From a bacterium (GTDB lineage: Bacteria; Methylomirabilota; Methylomirabilia; Methylomirabilales; 2-02-FULL-66-22): 59,721 nt of DNA. The stretch spans positions 1 through 59,721 of the forward strand of contig JAKPQH010000253.1 of assembly GCA_029580855.1 (NCBI GenBank), given 5' to 3'. How positions within the stretch are numbered: position 1 is the first letter of the stretch; the number at the start of each line of letters is the position of its first letter. The notes beneath the pieces were generated by a model. It did no database searches. It was not told the DNA's origin and saw only the letters and a program-made list of their open reading frames with translations. Below, in pieces: positions 17,235 through 26,318 of this stretch. Both the position numbers and the translations under genes were made by a program.

Positions 17235-18359
17235 TCACAGCGACCGCTTCACCGCCTCCACCACTTCGTCCACCTGCGCATCCGTGAGCTCCGGATACAT
17301 GGGGAGACAGAGAACCTCTCGGGCGGCGCGCTCCGCTTCCGGAAAATCTCCGGGCCTGTACCCCAGCTCGCGGTAGAGCGGCTGCAGGTGCAGCGGCACC
17401 GGGTAGTACACCGCCGTCTGCACCCCCCGCTCTGCCGTCCGCCGGCGGACGGCGTCGCGATCGGCCACGCGGATGGCGAACTGATGGTACACATGCGTTG
17501 CGCCGGGCCGCTCCAGCGGCAGCGTCAGGCCGAGGCCGCCCAAACCGGCGCGGTACCGCGCCGCGATGGCCCGCCTGCGCGCTGTCCATTCCCCCAGGCA
17601 CGCCAGCTTCACCCGCAGGACGGCCGCCTGGATCTCGTCCAGCCGGCTGTTGAAACCCAGCTCGTCGTGCAGGTATCGCTGGCGCCCGCCGTAAACCCGG
17701 AGGCGCGCCAGACGGTCTCCGAGCGCCGGATCCTGCGTGGTGGCCAGCCCGCCGTCGCCCATCGCGCCCAGATTCTTGGTGGGGTAGAAGCTGAAGCAAC
17801 CGGCGTCCCCGAGCCCGCCCGCGTATCTTCCATGGTACGTCGCACCGACGGCCTGGGCGGCGTCCTCGACCACCGCCAGACCGTGAGATCGCGCCAAGCC
17901 CAGGAGCGGCTCCATGTCCGCCGGCTGTCCGTACAGGTGAACGGGAATCATGGCCCTGATCCGCTCCTTGGGTTGCGGGGCGGGCGCGGTGTCCGTCAGG
18001 TACTCGGCCACCCGTTTAGAATCCATGCAGAAGGTGTCGGGCTCGATATCGACAAAGACGGGTCGCGCGCCGACATACGAGACGGCGGCCGCCGTGGCCA
18101 CGAAGGTGAAGGCGGGGACGAGGACGCCGTCTCCCTCGCCGAGCCCCAGGGCGCGCAGGCTCAGATGCAGCGCGTCCGTTCCCGAGGCCACGGTCACCGC
18201 CCTGGCGACGCCCAGAAACGCGCGCAGCTCCTCTTCCAGCGCGGCCACGTTGGGACCGAGGATGAAGTGCCCGCTTTGCAGAACCTCCCGCAGGACCTCG
18301 TCGATCCTGTTCTGGATTCTCCCGTATTGTGCTTTCAGGTTCAGAAGGGGCACGCCCAT
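17235..18359 (-). CDS. DegT/DnrJ/EryC1/StrS-family sugar aminotransferase
   Basis: 374 residues from ATG 18359, preceded by GGAGATGA. Motifs: LNLKAQYGRIQNRI, GPNVAALEEE, VASGTDALHLSLRALGLG, AFTFVATAAAVSYVGA, VVEDAAQAVGATYHG, and FSFYPTKNLGAMGDGG with the PLP lysine. It resembles dTDP-3-amino-3,6-dideoxyhexose transaminases (FdtB/QdtB-like). Paired with the downstream formyltransferase, it suggests a formamido-deoxy sugar. It is the first gene of the polysaccharide run, directly after the terminator of the heme operon. Confidence 0.88.
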   Translation of the reverse strand: MGVPLLNLKAQYGRIQNRIDEVLREVLQSGHFILGPNVAALEEELRAFLGVARAVTVASGTDALHLSLRALGLGEGDGVLVPAFTFVATAAAVSYVGARPVFVDIEPDTFCMDSKRVAEYLTDTAPAPQPKERIRAMIPVHLYGQPADMEPLLGLARSHGLAVVEDAAQAVGATYHGRYAGGLGDAGCFSFYPTKNLGAMGDGGLATTQDPALGDRLARLRVYGGRQRYLHDELGFNSRLDEIQAAVLRVKLACLGEWTARRRAIAARYRAGLGGLGLTLPLERPGATHVYHQFAIRVADRDAVRRRTAERGVQTAVYYPVPLHLQPLYRELGYRPGDFPEAERAAREVLCLPMYPELTDAQVDEVVEAVKRSL

Positions 18360-18399
18360 GCGATCATCTCCGTCGGGCCGCCGCAGCGTCACGGTCCGG

Positions 18400-18435
18400 A
18401 AAAAAAAGTGGTGCTGGGACATCGCCGCAGCACCA
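18400..18435 (-). terminator. Rho-independent terminator closing the heme operon
   Basis: On the minus strand, TGGTGCTG (18435-18428), an 11-base loop and CAGCACCA (18416-18409) form an 8-bp perfect stem. Two bases further on is a run of eight T (18407-18400). It lies 35-70 bases after the cobA-hemD stop and before the start of the polysaccharide cluster, so it separates the two units. Confidence 0.88.
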
Positions 18436-18469
18436 GCTTCAAACATCCCGTTGCAGTGGAAAATAGCGA

Positions 18470-20047
18470 TCAAAATGACGGGTTGTCAACGGAAAAGGGC
18501 ACACCGGCGGTGAGATCCATCGGTCCCCCAACTGCTCGAAAGTGGCGGACCAAGGCGTCCGCCAGCGCGGGGATGGTGTAGCGGTCCGGCACGACGTCGC
18601 TGGTGATCCCGTGACGGGCGGCCGTAGCCGCGGTGATGGGGCCGATGCTGGCCACCACGACCCCCCGGAGCCGCTCGGCGGCTTCCGCCCCCACCAGCTC
18701 CAGAAAGTAGCGGACCGTGGAGGAGCTGGTGAACGTGACCGCGTCGATCTTTCCGTCGCGCAGGAGGGTCCGGATCTCGTCGGCATTGGCGGCACTCCGG
18801 ACCGTCCGATAGGCCGGCACGACGTCCACGGCGGCGGCGGCGCGCGTCAGTTCCTCCGGAAGCGCCTCGCGCGCCTCGGCGGCCCGCGCCAGAAGGACCC
18901 TGGCGCCGCGCACCCCCTCGCGCCCCATCGCCTCGGCCAGCGCCTCGGCCTTGAACTCCACCGGCACGATGTCTGCCCGGATGCCCCGGTCCCGCAGCGC
19001 CGCCGCGGTCGCCGGCCCGATGGCGCAGACCCCGATTCCGAACAGGTCGCGCGCGTCCCGTCCGGCGCGGCTCAGCCGTTCCCAGAAGTGACGCACACCG
19101 TTGGCGCTGGTGAAGACGAGCCACCGATACACGCGGATCCGCGCGATCGCCGCGTCCAGCGGCGCCCAGCTTTCCGGCGGCTCGATCTGTATGGTCGGGA
19201 ACTCGACCACTTCCGCTCCGGCGGCTTCGAGCCGCTCGCCGAAGGCGCTGGCCTGCTCGCGCGCTCGCGTGACCAGGATCCGCCTGCCGAAGAGCGGTTT
19301 GTTCTCGAACCAGCGGAGCTTTTCGCGAAGCGCCACGACCTCCCCCACCACGATCAGCGCCGGCGGCTCCAGCCCGGCGGACCGCTCCACCAGCGTGGCC
19401 AGCGTGCCCGTCACCACCCGCTGCTCCGCCCGGGTTCCCCAGCGAATCACGGCGGCCGGGGTATCGGGCGAGCGCCCGTGCTCCACGAGACGCCCCACGA
19501 TCTCCGCAAGCCTGCCCACCCCCATGAAGAAGACCAGTGTCCCGATCCCCGTGGCGATCTTGTCCCAGGCGATGGCGGTGTCCTTCTTCGCGGGGTCCTC
19601 GTGCCCCGCCACGAAGGCCACCGTCGAGGTGAAGTCCCGGTGGGTCAGGGGAATACCCGCGTAGGCGGGCGCCGCCACCGCGGCGGTCACGCCCGGCACG
19701 ATCTCGAAACCGATGCCGGCCGCGGCCAGCTCCTCGGCCTCCTCGCCCCCGCGCCCGAAGACGAAGGGGTCGCCCCCTTTCACGCGCGCGACGATCTTCC
19801 CCGCGCGGGCCCGCTCCACGAGGAGTCTCGCGATCTCCTCTTGCGGCAGCGCGTGCCGACCTCCCCGTTTCCCGACGTAAATCACCTCCGCGTCCGGTTT
19901 GGCATGCGACAGCAGCCGCGGGTTGGCCAGGGCGTCGTAGGCGACGACGTCGGCCTCTTCCAGGCAGCGCTTCCCCTTGAGCGTGAACAGGCCGGGGTCG
20001 CCGGGTCCCGCCCCGATCAGGTAGACCTTTCCTGCGCCGTCACCCAC
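18470..20047 (-). CDS. cobA-hemD: Fused uroporphyrinogen-III C-methyltransferase / uroporphyrinogen-III synthase
   Basis: 525 residues in two domains. Residues about 8-250 are a SUMT methyltransferase (YLIGAGPGDPGLFTLKG, VARVKGGDPFVFGRGGEE, PLTHRDFTSTVAFVAGHED) that makes precorrin-2. Residues about 265-515 are uroporphyrinogen-III synthase (RILVTRAREQAS, FTSANGVRHFWERL, VTFTSSSTVRYFLEL). The fusion couples ring closure to the siroheme/cobalamin branch. Its start overlaps the hemC stop by 8 bases. It is the last gene of the tetrapyrrole operon. Confidence 0.93.
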   Translation of the reverse strand: MGDGAGKVYLIGAGPGDPGLFTLKGKRCLEEADVVAYDALANPRLLSHAKPDAEVIYVGKRGGRHALPQEEIARLLVERARAGKIVARVKGGDPFVFGRGGEEAEELAAAGIGFEIVPGVTAAVAAPAYAGIPLTHRDFTSTVAFVAGHEDPAKKDTAIAWDKIATGIGTLVFFMGVGRLAEIVGRLVEHGRSPDTPAAVIRWGTRAEQRVVTGTLATLVERSAGLEPPALIVVGEVVALREKLRWFENKPLFGRRILVTRAREQASAFGERLEAAGAEVVEFPTIQIEPPESWAPLDAAIARIRVYRWLVFTSANGVRHFWERLSRAGRDARDLFGIGVCAIGPATAAALRDRGIRADIVPVEFKAEALAEAMGREGVRGARVLLARAAEAREALPEELTRAAAAVDVVPAYRTVRSAANADEIRTLLRDGKIDAVTFTSSSTVRYFLELVGAEAAERLRGVVVASIGPITAATAARHGITSDVVPDRYTIPALADALVRHFRAVGGPMDLTAGVPFSVDNPSF

Positions 20048-21089
20048 GGACGCTCTCCCGGTTGATGTCCTCGAGGATGGCCTGCCCGCCTCGACCCAGC
20101 AGCTCTTCGGCCAGCGCGTGGCCCACCGTTTCGGGTTGACCCCGCGGCCCTTGTCTCTCCCCCCGAATCAGAGTGGCGCCGTCGGTGGCGGCGATCAGGC
20201 CGCGTAGGCGAATGGCTGCGCCGTCAAGGCTGGCCAGCGCCGCGATCGGCACCTGACATCCGCCCTCCAGCCGTCGCAGCATCGCCCGCTCCGCCCGCAC
20301 CGCCAGATGCGTGTCGGCATGGTCCAAGGCCTTCACCAGCTCTGCCACGATCGCATCGTGGTCCCCGCGCCCCCGCCCTGCGCCCCGGCCCTCCGAAGGT
20401 CCGCGGCGCGCGGCGCGCGGCGCGCCCTGCTCCGCGCCCGGCACCCGGCACCCGGCACCCGGCACCCGGATCTCGATCCCCAGCGCCCCCTGGCCGATCG
20501 CGGGCAGGACAATCTCGGCCGGGAGCACCTCGGTCACCAGCCGCTCGAGGCCCAGCCGCTTCACCCCCGCCGCAGCCAGGACGATGCCGTCCAGTCCTTC
20601 GCTGTTCAGCTTTCGAATGCGCGTGTCCAGGTTCCCCCGCAGCCCGACCACGATGAGATCCGGTCGGTGATGCAAAAGCTGCGCCCGGCGCCGCAGACTG
20701 CTGGTTCCCACGCGCGCGCCGCGGGGCAGATCCGCCAGCCGCCGCCCCGTCCGCGAGATCAGGACGTCCGCGGGATCCTCGCGCGGCGGGATGGCGCCGA
20801 TGGCGAGGCCGGCGGGCAGATCCGTGGGGACGTCCTTGATGCTGTGGACGGCGAGGTCCACCCGACCGGCCAGCAGCGCCTCTTCGATCTCTTTGACGAA
20901 CAACGCCTTCCCGCCGATCTGGGCCAGCGGAACGTCCAGGATCTTGTCCCCCGTGGTCCGGATGCGCTCGAGATGCACGGACACACCCGGAGACGCCTCC
21001 CCCAGTCGCGCCGCGACGTGCTCCGCCTGCCAGACCGCGAGCGGCGATCCGCGCGTCCCGATTACCAACGCTACCGGTTCAGGGTTCAT
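20040..21089 (-). CDS. hemC: Hydroxymethylbilane synthase with an in-frame repeat insertion
   Basis: 349 residues against the usual 310 or so. GTRGSPLAVWQAEHV, SIKDVPTDLPAG, GTSSLRRRAQLL, LRGNLDTRIRKL and AIGQGALGIE are all present. The cofactor cysteine is in LRRLEGGCQVP (about C278). Between residues about 209 and 243, where the family has a short acidic stretch, there is a 35-residue R/G/P/A-rich insert. Its DNA contains GCACCCG repeated four times. The insert sits before domain 3, on the surface side of the conserved fold, and may be tolerated. The enzyme links four porphobilinogens. Confidence 0.92.
   Translation of the reverse strand: MNPEPVALVIGTRGSPLAVWQAEHVAARLGEASPGVSVHLERIRTTGDKILDVPLAQIGGKALFVKEIEEALLAGRVDLAVHSIKDVPTDLPAGLAIGAIPPREDPADVLISRTGRRLADLPRGARVGTSSLRRRAQLLHHRPDLIVVGLRGNLDTRIRKLNSEGLDGIVLAAAGVKRLGLERLVTEVLPAEIVLPAIGQGALGIEIRVPGAGCRVPGAEQGAPRAARRGPSEGRGAGRGRGDHDAIVAELVKALDHADTHLAVRAERAMLRRLEGGCQVPIAALASLDGAAIRLRGLIAATDGATLIRGERQGPRGQPETVGHALAEELLGRGGQAILEDINRESVRG
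20361..20468. repeat. Heptamer array and GC-rich repeat inside hemC
   Basis: Four perfect copies of GCACCCG occupy 20441-20468, followed by alternating GCGCGCGG-type sequence near 20401-20425. The whole low-complexity block corresponds to the extra residues of HemC. The reading frame is kept. Confidence 0.8.
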
Positions 21090-21192
21090 GGCGTGTCGAG
21101 TCGCCCATCGCCCGACGGATCCATTGGAAAGACCGCGCGCAGCTCACCGGTGCGCCGTGTCCACCTCGGTGCCGGGCACGCGACCCCAGCAC

Positions 21193-22470
21193 TCAACGCT
21201 CTTTCTCTTCCAGACCGAAAAGGCGCCGCAGCACCGCGGAGTAGATATGGCCGTCCTGGTGGACGGCTCGCCGTCGCAGCTCGCGCATCGGCTGGTGCAG
21301 GATCTTGTTGATCATGGCCGTGGTCATCGATGCGATGGTCTCGCGCTGCTCAGGTGTCAGGTCGCCCATGCGCGCCAGGGCCTTTTGCAGCTCCGCCGTG
21401 CGAATTTCTTCGACCCGATCCCGTAGGGAGACGATCGTCGGGACGACCTCCAGACCCCGCAGCCACGTCTGGAAGACCCCGACTTCTCTTTCGATGATCG
21501 CTTCCGCGCGTTCGGCTTCGCGCTGCCGCTCCTTCAGGTTGGCGGAGACGACCGACTGGAGGTCGTCGATGTTGTACAGATAGACATTGTCCACGTCGTT
21601 GCAGCCGGGATCGATGTCGCGGGGATTGGCGATATCGATCAGGAAGATCGGCCGGTGGCGTCGCTCCAGGATGATGGCCTGCAGATCCTCTTTCTTGAGG
21701 ATGAGGTGCGGGGCGCTGGTGGAGCTGATGACGATGTCGGCGCCCAGCATCTCCTGCCGGAACGTGTCGTACGTCACCGCCCGGCCGTGGAACTGCTCCG
21801 CCAGGGCCACCGCGCGGTCGTGGCTGCGGTTGGCGACCAGGATCGAGCGCACGCCGTCGTCCACCAGATGACGGAGCGCCAGCTCCGCCATCTCTCCCGC
21901 CCCCAGGATCAGGACGGTGCGCCCCTCCAGATCGCCGAAAATCTTGCGCGCCAGCTCCACGGCGACCGACGAAATGGACACGGCGGCGGCGGCGATGCCG
22001 GTTTCGGTCCGCACCCGTTTGGCGACGTGAAACGCCTGCTCCAGGAGATTGTTCAGGATGATCCCGGTGGTCTGCTGGGAGCGCGCGACGGTGTACGCCG
22101 TTTTGACCTGGCCCAGAATCTGCGGCTCGCCGATGACCATGGAGTCCAGGCTGGAGGCCACCCGGAAAACGTGCCGCACCGCGTGCGCCCCGTCGTAGGT
22201 GTAAAGGGCCCCCGCCAGAGCCGAACGGTCCAGGTGTCGATACCGCTCCAGACTTTCCCGCGTCGCCTTCACCGCCTCGGCGAGCGGGCCTTCGGCGACC
22301 CCGTACACCTCGGCCCGGTTGCAGGTCGTGAAGAACATGCGCTCCGCCAGCTCGGCCACCTCGCCGAGGGCCTCCAGCGCCCTGGGAAGCTCGCGCTCCG
22401 GTACGGCTAGGCGCTCCCGCACATCGATGGGCGCCGTCTTGTGACTCAATCCGAGAACAAACAGTTCCAT
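21193..22470 (-). CDS. hemA: Glutamyl-tRNA reductase
   Basis: 425 residues with GLSHKTAPIDVRERL at the N-terminus and the catalytic cysteine in FFTTCNRAEVYG (about C50). GEPQILGQVK, the NADPH site VLILGAGEMAELALRHL and IDIANPRDIDP follow, and a C-terminal dimerisation helix closes the protein. It reduces glutamyl-tRNA to glutamate-1-semialdehyde, the first committed step of C5-pathway tetrapyrrole synthesis. Order in the operon is precorrin-2 dehydrogenase, ccsB, hemA, hemC, cobA-hemD. Confidence 0.95.
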   Translation of the reverse strand: MELFVLGLSHKTAPIDVRERLAVPERELPRALEALGEVAELAERMFFTTCNRAEVYGVAEGPLAEAVKATRESLERYRHLDRSALAGALYTYDGAHAVRHVFRVASSLDSMVIGEPQILGQVKTAYTVARSQQTTGIILNNLLEQAFHVAKRVRTETGIAAAAVSISSVAVELARKIFGDLEGRTVLILGAGEMAELALRHLVDDGVRSILVANRSHDRAVALAEQFHGRAVTYDTFRQEMLGADIVISSTSAPHLILKKEDLQAIILERRHRPIFLIDIANPRDIDPGCNDVDNVYLYNIDDLQSVVSANLKERQREAERAEAIIEREVGVFQTWLRGLEVVPTIVSLRDRVEEIRTAELQKALARMGDLTPEQRETIASMTTAMINKILHQPMRELRRRAVHQDGHIYSAVLRRLFGLEEKER

Positions 22471-22515
22471 GATCGCTCGCGCGGCATCGCGCCGGGGCCC
22501 GTCTTCCCGGGGGCC

Positions 22516-23331
22516 CTACAGCCGAGGCCCCGCCTGGAAGATCTTCACCCCGATAAAGGTTACCAGCACCAAACAGAATCCGAGGATGGCCAGCAGGGCG
22601 GCTTTCCGGCCGCGCCACCCCGCGGATACTCTGGCATAGACCAGTCCCGCGTAGATCGCCCAGCTCACCGCCGACCAGACCTCGCGCGGTCGCCAGGTGA
22701 AAAACGATCCGCGGGCGTGTTCCGCCCACAGCGAGCCGCTGATCAGCGCCAGCGTAAGCAGCGGGAAGCCGAACAGGATGGATTTGAAGGCGACATCATC
22801 CAGCAGCTCCAGCGACGGCAGTCGAAAATTCAGCCGGCCGAGGTGGCGGGCCTTCAGCTGCCGCTCCTGAATCAGGTACATGAGGCCCGCGCAGAACGTC
22901 AATGCGAAGGCGGCGTTCCCGAACAGCGCCATGGCCACGTGCGACCAGAGCCCGACGCCCTGCAGTGCAGGAACCAGCTCGGCCATCCGGCGGGGCAGCG
23001 CGGCGGCCCCCGACCCGGCCAGGACGGCCAGGGGCAAGACGAACGCTCCCAATATCCGGTTGCGGTACCGGAGCTCGATGACGAGATAGATCAGGACGAT
23101 GGCCCAGGCCAGAAACGACAGACTCTCGTACGGGGTGCTCAGCGGCGGCCGCTGCAGCGCGTATATGCGACACACATGGGAGAGGCTGTGAGCGGTGAAC
23201 CCGGCCAGGGTGGCCGCCGTGGCCATTCTGCCGATGCGCCGGTTGGGCCGAAGGACGTAGAGCAGGTAGTGCAACGCCCCCACCAGGTACGCCGTCAGCG
23301 CCAGGTAGAAGAAGAGCTCATCGAGGCTCAT
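22516..23331 (-). CDS. CcsA/CcsB-family cytochrome c biogenesis membrane protein (HemX-like)
   Basis: 271 residues with about eight membrane helices and conserved histidines (THE SLSHVCR region near residue 50, WSHVAMALFG near 130). The tryptophan-rich periplasmic segment WAEHARGSFFTWRPREVWS near residue 205 is a variant of the WGxxW-type heme-handling motif. CcsA-type proteins move heme for system II cytochrome c maturation; HemX variants next to hemA influence HemA levels. Position between hemA and siroheme synthase fits either role. Confidence 0.8.
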   Translation of the reverse strand: MSLDELFFYLALTAYLVGALHYLLYVLRPNRRIGRMATAATLAGFTAHSLSHVCRIYALQRPPLSTPYESLSFLAWAIVLIYLVIELRYRNRILGAFVLPLAVLAGSGAAALPRRMAELVPALQGVGLWSHVAMALFGNAAFALTFCAGLMYLIQERQLKARHLGRLNFRLPSLELLDDVAFKSILFGFPLLTLALISGSLWAEHARGSFFTWRPREVWSAVSWAIYAGLVYARVSAGWRGRKAALLAILGFCLVLVTFIGVKIFQAGPRL

Positions 23332-23337
23332 CGTCGC

Positions 23338-24018
23338 TCACCCGCCCCGTGGACGCCCGCGCGTGCGCCCGAGGTTCGGCTGGAGGAGTTCCGCGATACA
23401 CGCCGCCACGGCGGCCTTGTCGCCTCGGGCGGCGTGGTCGAAGAGGTCCGAACCCACCGCGCGTCGAAAAAGCGCCTGCCGCTGCGCCGGGTCGGCAATA
23501 ACCTGTTGCGCCCGCAGACGCAATTCGCGGAGCGCCGCGAGATACGCCTCGTATTCCGGACCGACCGTCGCCTCCAGCCTCTGGCGGAGCCGCTTGGCGA
23601 GGGCCGGACTGCCGCCGCCCGTGGAGATGGCGATGGTGAGATCGCCTCGCCGGACCGCGGCAGGCACCAGGAAGTTGCACGCATCCGGAGCGTCCGCGAC
23701 GTTCACCAGGCCGCCCTTCTTTCGCACCCGCTGCGCGACGCTCCGGTTGACCTGGGCGTCGTCCGTGGCGGCGAAGACAAGGAAGGCGCGATCCAGATCC
23801 TCGGGCCGCACACTCCGGCGCGCGAGCCGAATCGCGCCGCGGGCCGCCAAGCCGGCGATCTTCCGCGTGGCGGCGGGGCTCACCACCGTCACCTCGGCGC
23901 CGCAGTCCAGCAGCAGGGCGACCTTCCGCTCCGCCACGCGCCCGCCCCCCACCACGAGGCAGCGGCGCCCCGCGAGGTTCACCATCATGGGATAGTAGGT
24001 CGGCATGATGACCGACAT
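23338..24018 (-). CDS. Precorrin-2 dehydrogenase / siroheme synthase N-terminal domain protein
   Basis: 226 residues from ATG 24018 (a second ATG is at 24006). YYPMMVNLAGRRCLVVGGG starts the NAD-binding CysG-N/Met8p domain. FAATDDAQVN, LVNVADAPDACNFLVPA and AISTGGGSPALAKRLR match the family. It oxidises precorrin-2 to sirohydrochlorin, and Met8p-type members can also insert iron. It stops 6 bases before the ccsB start and is the first gene of the operon. Confidence 0.9.
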   Translation of the reverse strand: MSVIMPTYYPMMVNLAGRRCLVVGGGRVAERKVALLLDCGAEVTVVSPAATRKIAGLAARGAIRLARRSVRPEDLDRAFLVFAATDDAQVNRSVAQRVRKKGGLVNVADAPDACNFLVPAAVRRGDLTIAISTGGGSPALAKRLRQRLEATVGPEYEAYLAALRELRLRAQQVIADPAQRQALFRRAVGSDLFDHAARGDKAAVAACIAELLQPNLGRTRGRPRGG

Positions 24019-24274
24019 CCCCCGATCGGCCGCCCGCCGGGGTCGCGCGTCGGACCAGAATGAGCGGAGGGCGAGCGAGGCCCCGTTATGGACGCCGCGC
24101 CGGCGCGAGCGGGCTGCTGGCCCCCCCGGGTCGGACCGCTCAAAACGGTCCACATGTGGGGCGGCCTGCGATGGGCGGGGCACCCGCCGCAGGTGGGTCA
24201 AGGCGTACCGAGGGTACGCCGCAGCGAGCGCCCGAGCGCGTCAGCGGAGCAGGTGGGCCGTTTGCCGCAGCCGG
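24019..24274. repeat. Intergenic element downstream of nrdR, paired with one downstream of glyA
   Basis: The 256-base gap starts directly at the nrdR stop with CCGGCTGCGGCAAACGGCC (minus strand). It contains a perfect hairpin, GGCGTACC-GAG-GGTACGCC, at 24202-24220. The gap after glyA (24764-24940) starts with a close variant of the first motif and holds a related GTACCCGAGTACGCC motif at 24849-24865 in the same orientation. No gene was recognised in either gap. Confidence 0.5.
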
Positions 24275-24745
24275 CTAGCCCTTGGGACGCCTCGCGGGCC
24301 CAAGCAGACTCTTGACCTCTTCCACAAACTGGTTGACGTCCTTGAACTGCCGGTACACCGAGGCGAAGCGCACGTACGCGACCTCGTCCAGATCGTGGAG
24401 CCGGTGCATGACCAGCTCCCCCACCTCCGTCGAGGAGATCTCACGATCGGGTTTTTCGGCGAGCCGGCTCTCGATGTCGTCCACGATCTCCTCGAGCTGC
24501 GCCACGCTCACAGGTCGTTTCTGGATGGCCTTGGTGAGCCCGCCCATCAGCTTGTGCCGGTCGAAGGGCTCGCGCCTCCCGTCCTTCTTCACGACCATGA
24601 AATGGATCTCCTCGATCCGCTCGTAGGTCGTAAAGCGCCGATGGCACTGCAGGCACTCCCGGCGGCGGCGGATGACGTCGCCGTCCTTGCCCTCGCGGGA
24701 GTCCACCACCTTCTCCGACATGGCGCTACAGTACGGGCAGCGCAC
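24275..24745 (-). CDS. nrdR: Transcriptional repressor NrdR
   Basis: 156 residues from GTG 24745 with AGAGGG just upstream; an ATG 18 bases earlier is less likely because NrdR proteins begin at the zinc ribbon. The zinc ribbon has CPYC and [21 protein letters not shown] is diagnostic, and the ATP-cone follows ([36 protein letters not shown]). It represses ribonucleotide reductase genes in response to ATP/dATP. It lies downstream of glyA in the same orientation. Confidence 0.95.
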   Translation of the reverse strand: MRCPYCSAMSEKVVDSREGKDGDVIRRRRECLQCHRRFTTYERIEEIHFMVVKKDGRREPFDRHKLMGGLTKAIQKRPVSVAQLEEIVDDIESRLAEKPDREISSTEVGELVMHRLHDLDEVAYVRFASVYRQFKDVNQFVEEVKSLLGPARRPKG

Positions 24746-24763
24746 AGGAGCCCTCTTGAACAT

Positions 24764-24940
24764 GGGCGTACCAGATGGCGAGGACGCTCGGTCTGCCCAG
24801 GCTCGTCACAAAGGCTCAGAGACAAGCCGGAGCGCCGTCCGAGGCGCGAGGCGTACTCGGGTACCCACTCGGATGGGCGCGTCCGTCGCAGCGCCACAGG
24901 GGCGCGCCGACGCCGGCGGGGGGCCGGTTTCAGCAGCCGG
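24764..24940. repeat. Intergenic element downstream of glyA, partner of 24019-24274
   Basis: It begins at the glyA stop with CCGGCTGCTGAAACCGGCC on the minus strand and contains GTACCCGAGTACGCC (24849-24865). Similarity to the nrdR-downstream gap is by eye, over scattered blocks, not continuous. Confidence 0.45.
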
Positions 24941-26191
24941 TTAGGCGGCCAACCGCTCCGGATACAGCGGGAAGGCGGAACACAGTTCCCGCACCGTCCC
25001 GCCCACGCGCGCCTGCCGCGCCGTATCCTCGACGTCCGCCAGGACCTCGGCGATCAATGCCGCCACGGTTCGCATCTCGGCTTCCCGCATGCCGCGTGTC
25101 GTGAGGGCGGGCGTGCCCAGTCGGATCCCCGACGTGACCGTGGGCGGCCTGCTGTCGAAGGGGATGGCGTTTTTGTTGACCGTGAGCCCGGCCTTGTCCA
25201 GTGCGGCCTCCGCAACCTTTCCCGTGAGGCCCTTCACCGCGACGTCCACCAGCATTACGTGGGTATCGGTCCCGCCCGAGACGAGGCGGAACCCCTGGCC
25301 GATCAGCGCCTCCGCCAGCGCGTGGGCGTTGGCCAGGATCCGGCGCTGGTACTCCCGGAATTCGGGCGTCAACGCCTCCTTGAAGGCCACCGCCTTGGCG
25401 GCGATGACGTGCATGAGGGGGCCGCCCTGCATCCCCGGGAAGATCTTCTTGTTGACCGCGGCGGCGTGCGCGGCCTTGCACAGGATCATCCCGCCCCGCG
25501 GCCCGCGCAAAGTCTTGTGGGTGGTGGTCGTCACCAGGTCGCAATACGGGACGGGCGATGGGTGCAGTCCCGCCGCGATGATCCCGGCGGGGTGGGCGAT
25601 GTCCGCCATGAGAAAAGCGCCCACCTCGTCGGCCACCTCCTTGAACTGGTCGAAGTGCAACGTGCGGGGATAGGCGCTCCCCCCGGTGACGATCATCTTG
25701 GGCCGGTGCTCCTTGGCCAGCCGGCGCACCTCGGCCATGTCGATCTGCTCCGTCTTGGCATCCACGCTGTACGGGATCACTTTGAAAAACTGGCCGGAGA
25801 AGTTGACGGGACTCCCGTGGGTCAGGTGGCCGCCGTGCGCCAGATTCAGACCGAGAATCGTGTCCCCGTAGTTCAGCACGGCAAAGTACGCCGCCATGTT
25901 GGCCTGGGCGCCGGAGTGGGGCTGCACGTTGGCGTGGTCGGCGCCGAAGAGCTGCTTGGCCCGCTCGATGGCCAGCGTCTCGGCCACGTCCACGAATTCG
26001 CAGCCGCCATAGTAGCGCTTGCCCGGGTACCCCTCCGCGTACTTGTTGGTCAAGGGCGAGCCCATGGCCTCCAGCACCGCCTCGCTGACGAAGTTTTCCG
26101 AGGCGATGAGCTCCAGCTTGGCGGCCTGCCGCTGGGTCTCCAGTCGGATGGCGTTCGCGATCTCCGGATCCGCATCGATGAGGCGTTTCAC
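24941..26191 (-). CDS. glyA: Serine hydroxymethyltransferase
   Basis: 416 residues from GTG 26191 (GGAAG upstream); a start nine codons earlier is also possible. [59 protein letters not shown], and the PLP-lysine motif [14 protein letters not shown] are all intact. It converts serine and THF to glycine and methylene-THF, feeding folate-dependent methyl transfers such as thymidylate synthesis. Confidence 0.96.
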   Translation of the reverse strand: MKRLIDADPEIANAIRLETQRQAAKLELIASENFVSEAVLEAMGSPLTNKYAEGYPGKRYYGGCEFVDVAETLAIERAKQLFGADHANVQPHSGAQANMAAYFAVLNYGDTILGLNLAHGGHLTHGSPVNFSGQFFKVIPYSVDAKTEQIDMAEVRRLAKEHRPKMIVTGGSAYPRTLHFDQFKEVADEVGAFLMADIAHPAGIIAAGLHPSPVPYCDLVTTTTHKTLRGPRGGMILCKAAHAAAVNKKIFPGMQGGPLMHVIAAKAVAFKEALTPEFREYQRRILANAHALAEALIGQGFRLVSGGTDTHVMLVDVAVKGLTGKVAEAALDKAGLTVNKNAIPFDSRPPTVTSGIRLGTPALTTRGMREAEMRTVAALIAEVLADVEDTARQARVGGTVRELCSAFPLYPERLAA

Positions 26192-26318
26192 GGCCGCTTC
26201 CCTCCGCGCGCACGGCAAGGTTGTCCGTAGGTGTCGGTAACCGCGTGAGTCTAGCCCTGGGCCCGAGGCCTGTCAAGGAAAAGGCCGGCGGACGAGACGG
26301 TCGGAACGGGTTGTCCGG

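Noticed and set aside
17010..17376. Small open frames over the octamer array
   Set aside because: Their peptides are translations of the repeat.
22441..26230. Very long plus-strand frames opposite hemA, ccsB, nrdR and glyA
   Set aside because: The minus-strand genes are unmistakable; the plus frames have biased composition without motifs.
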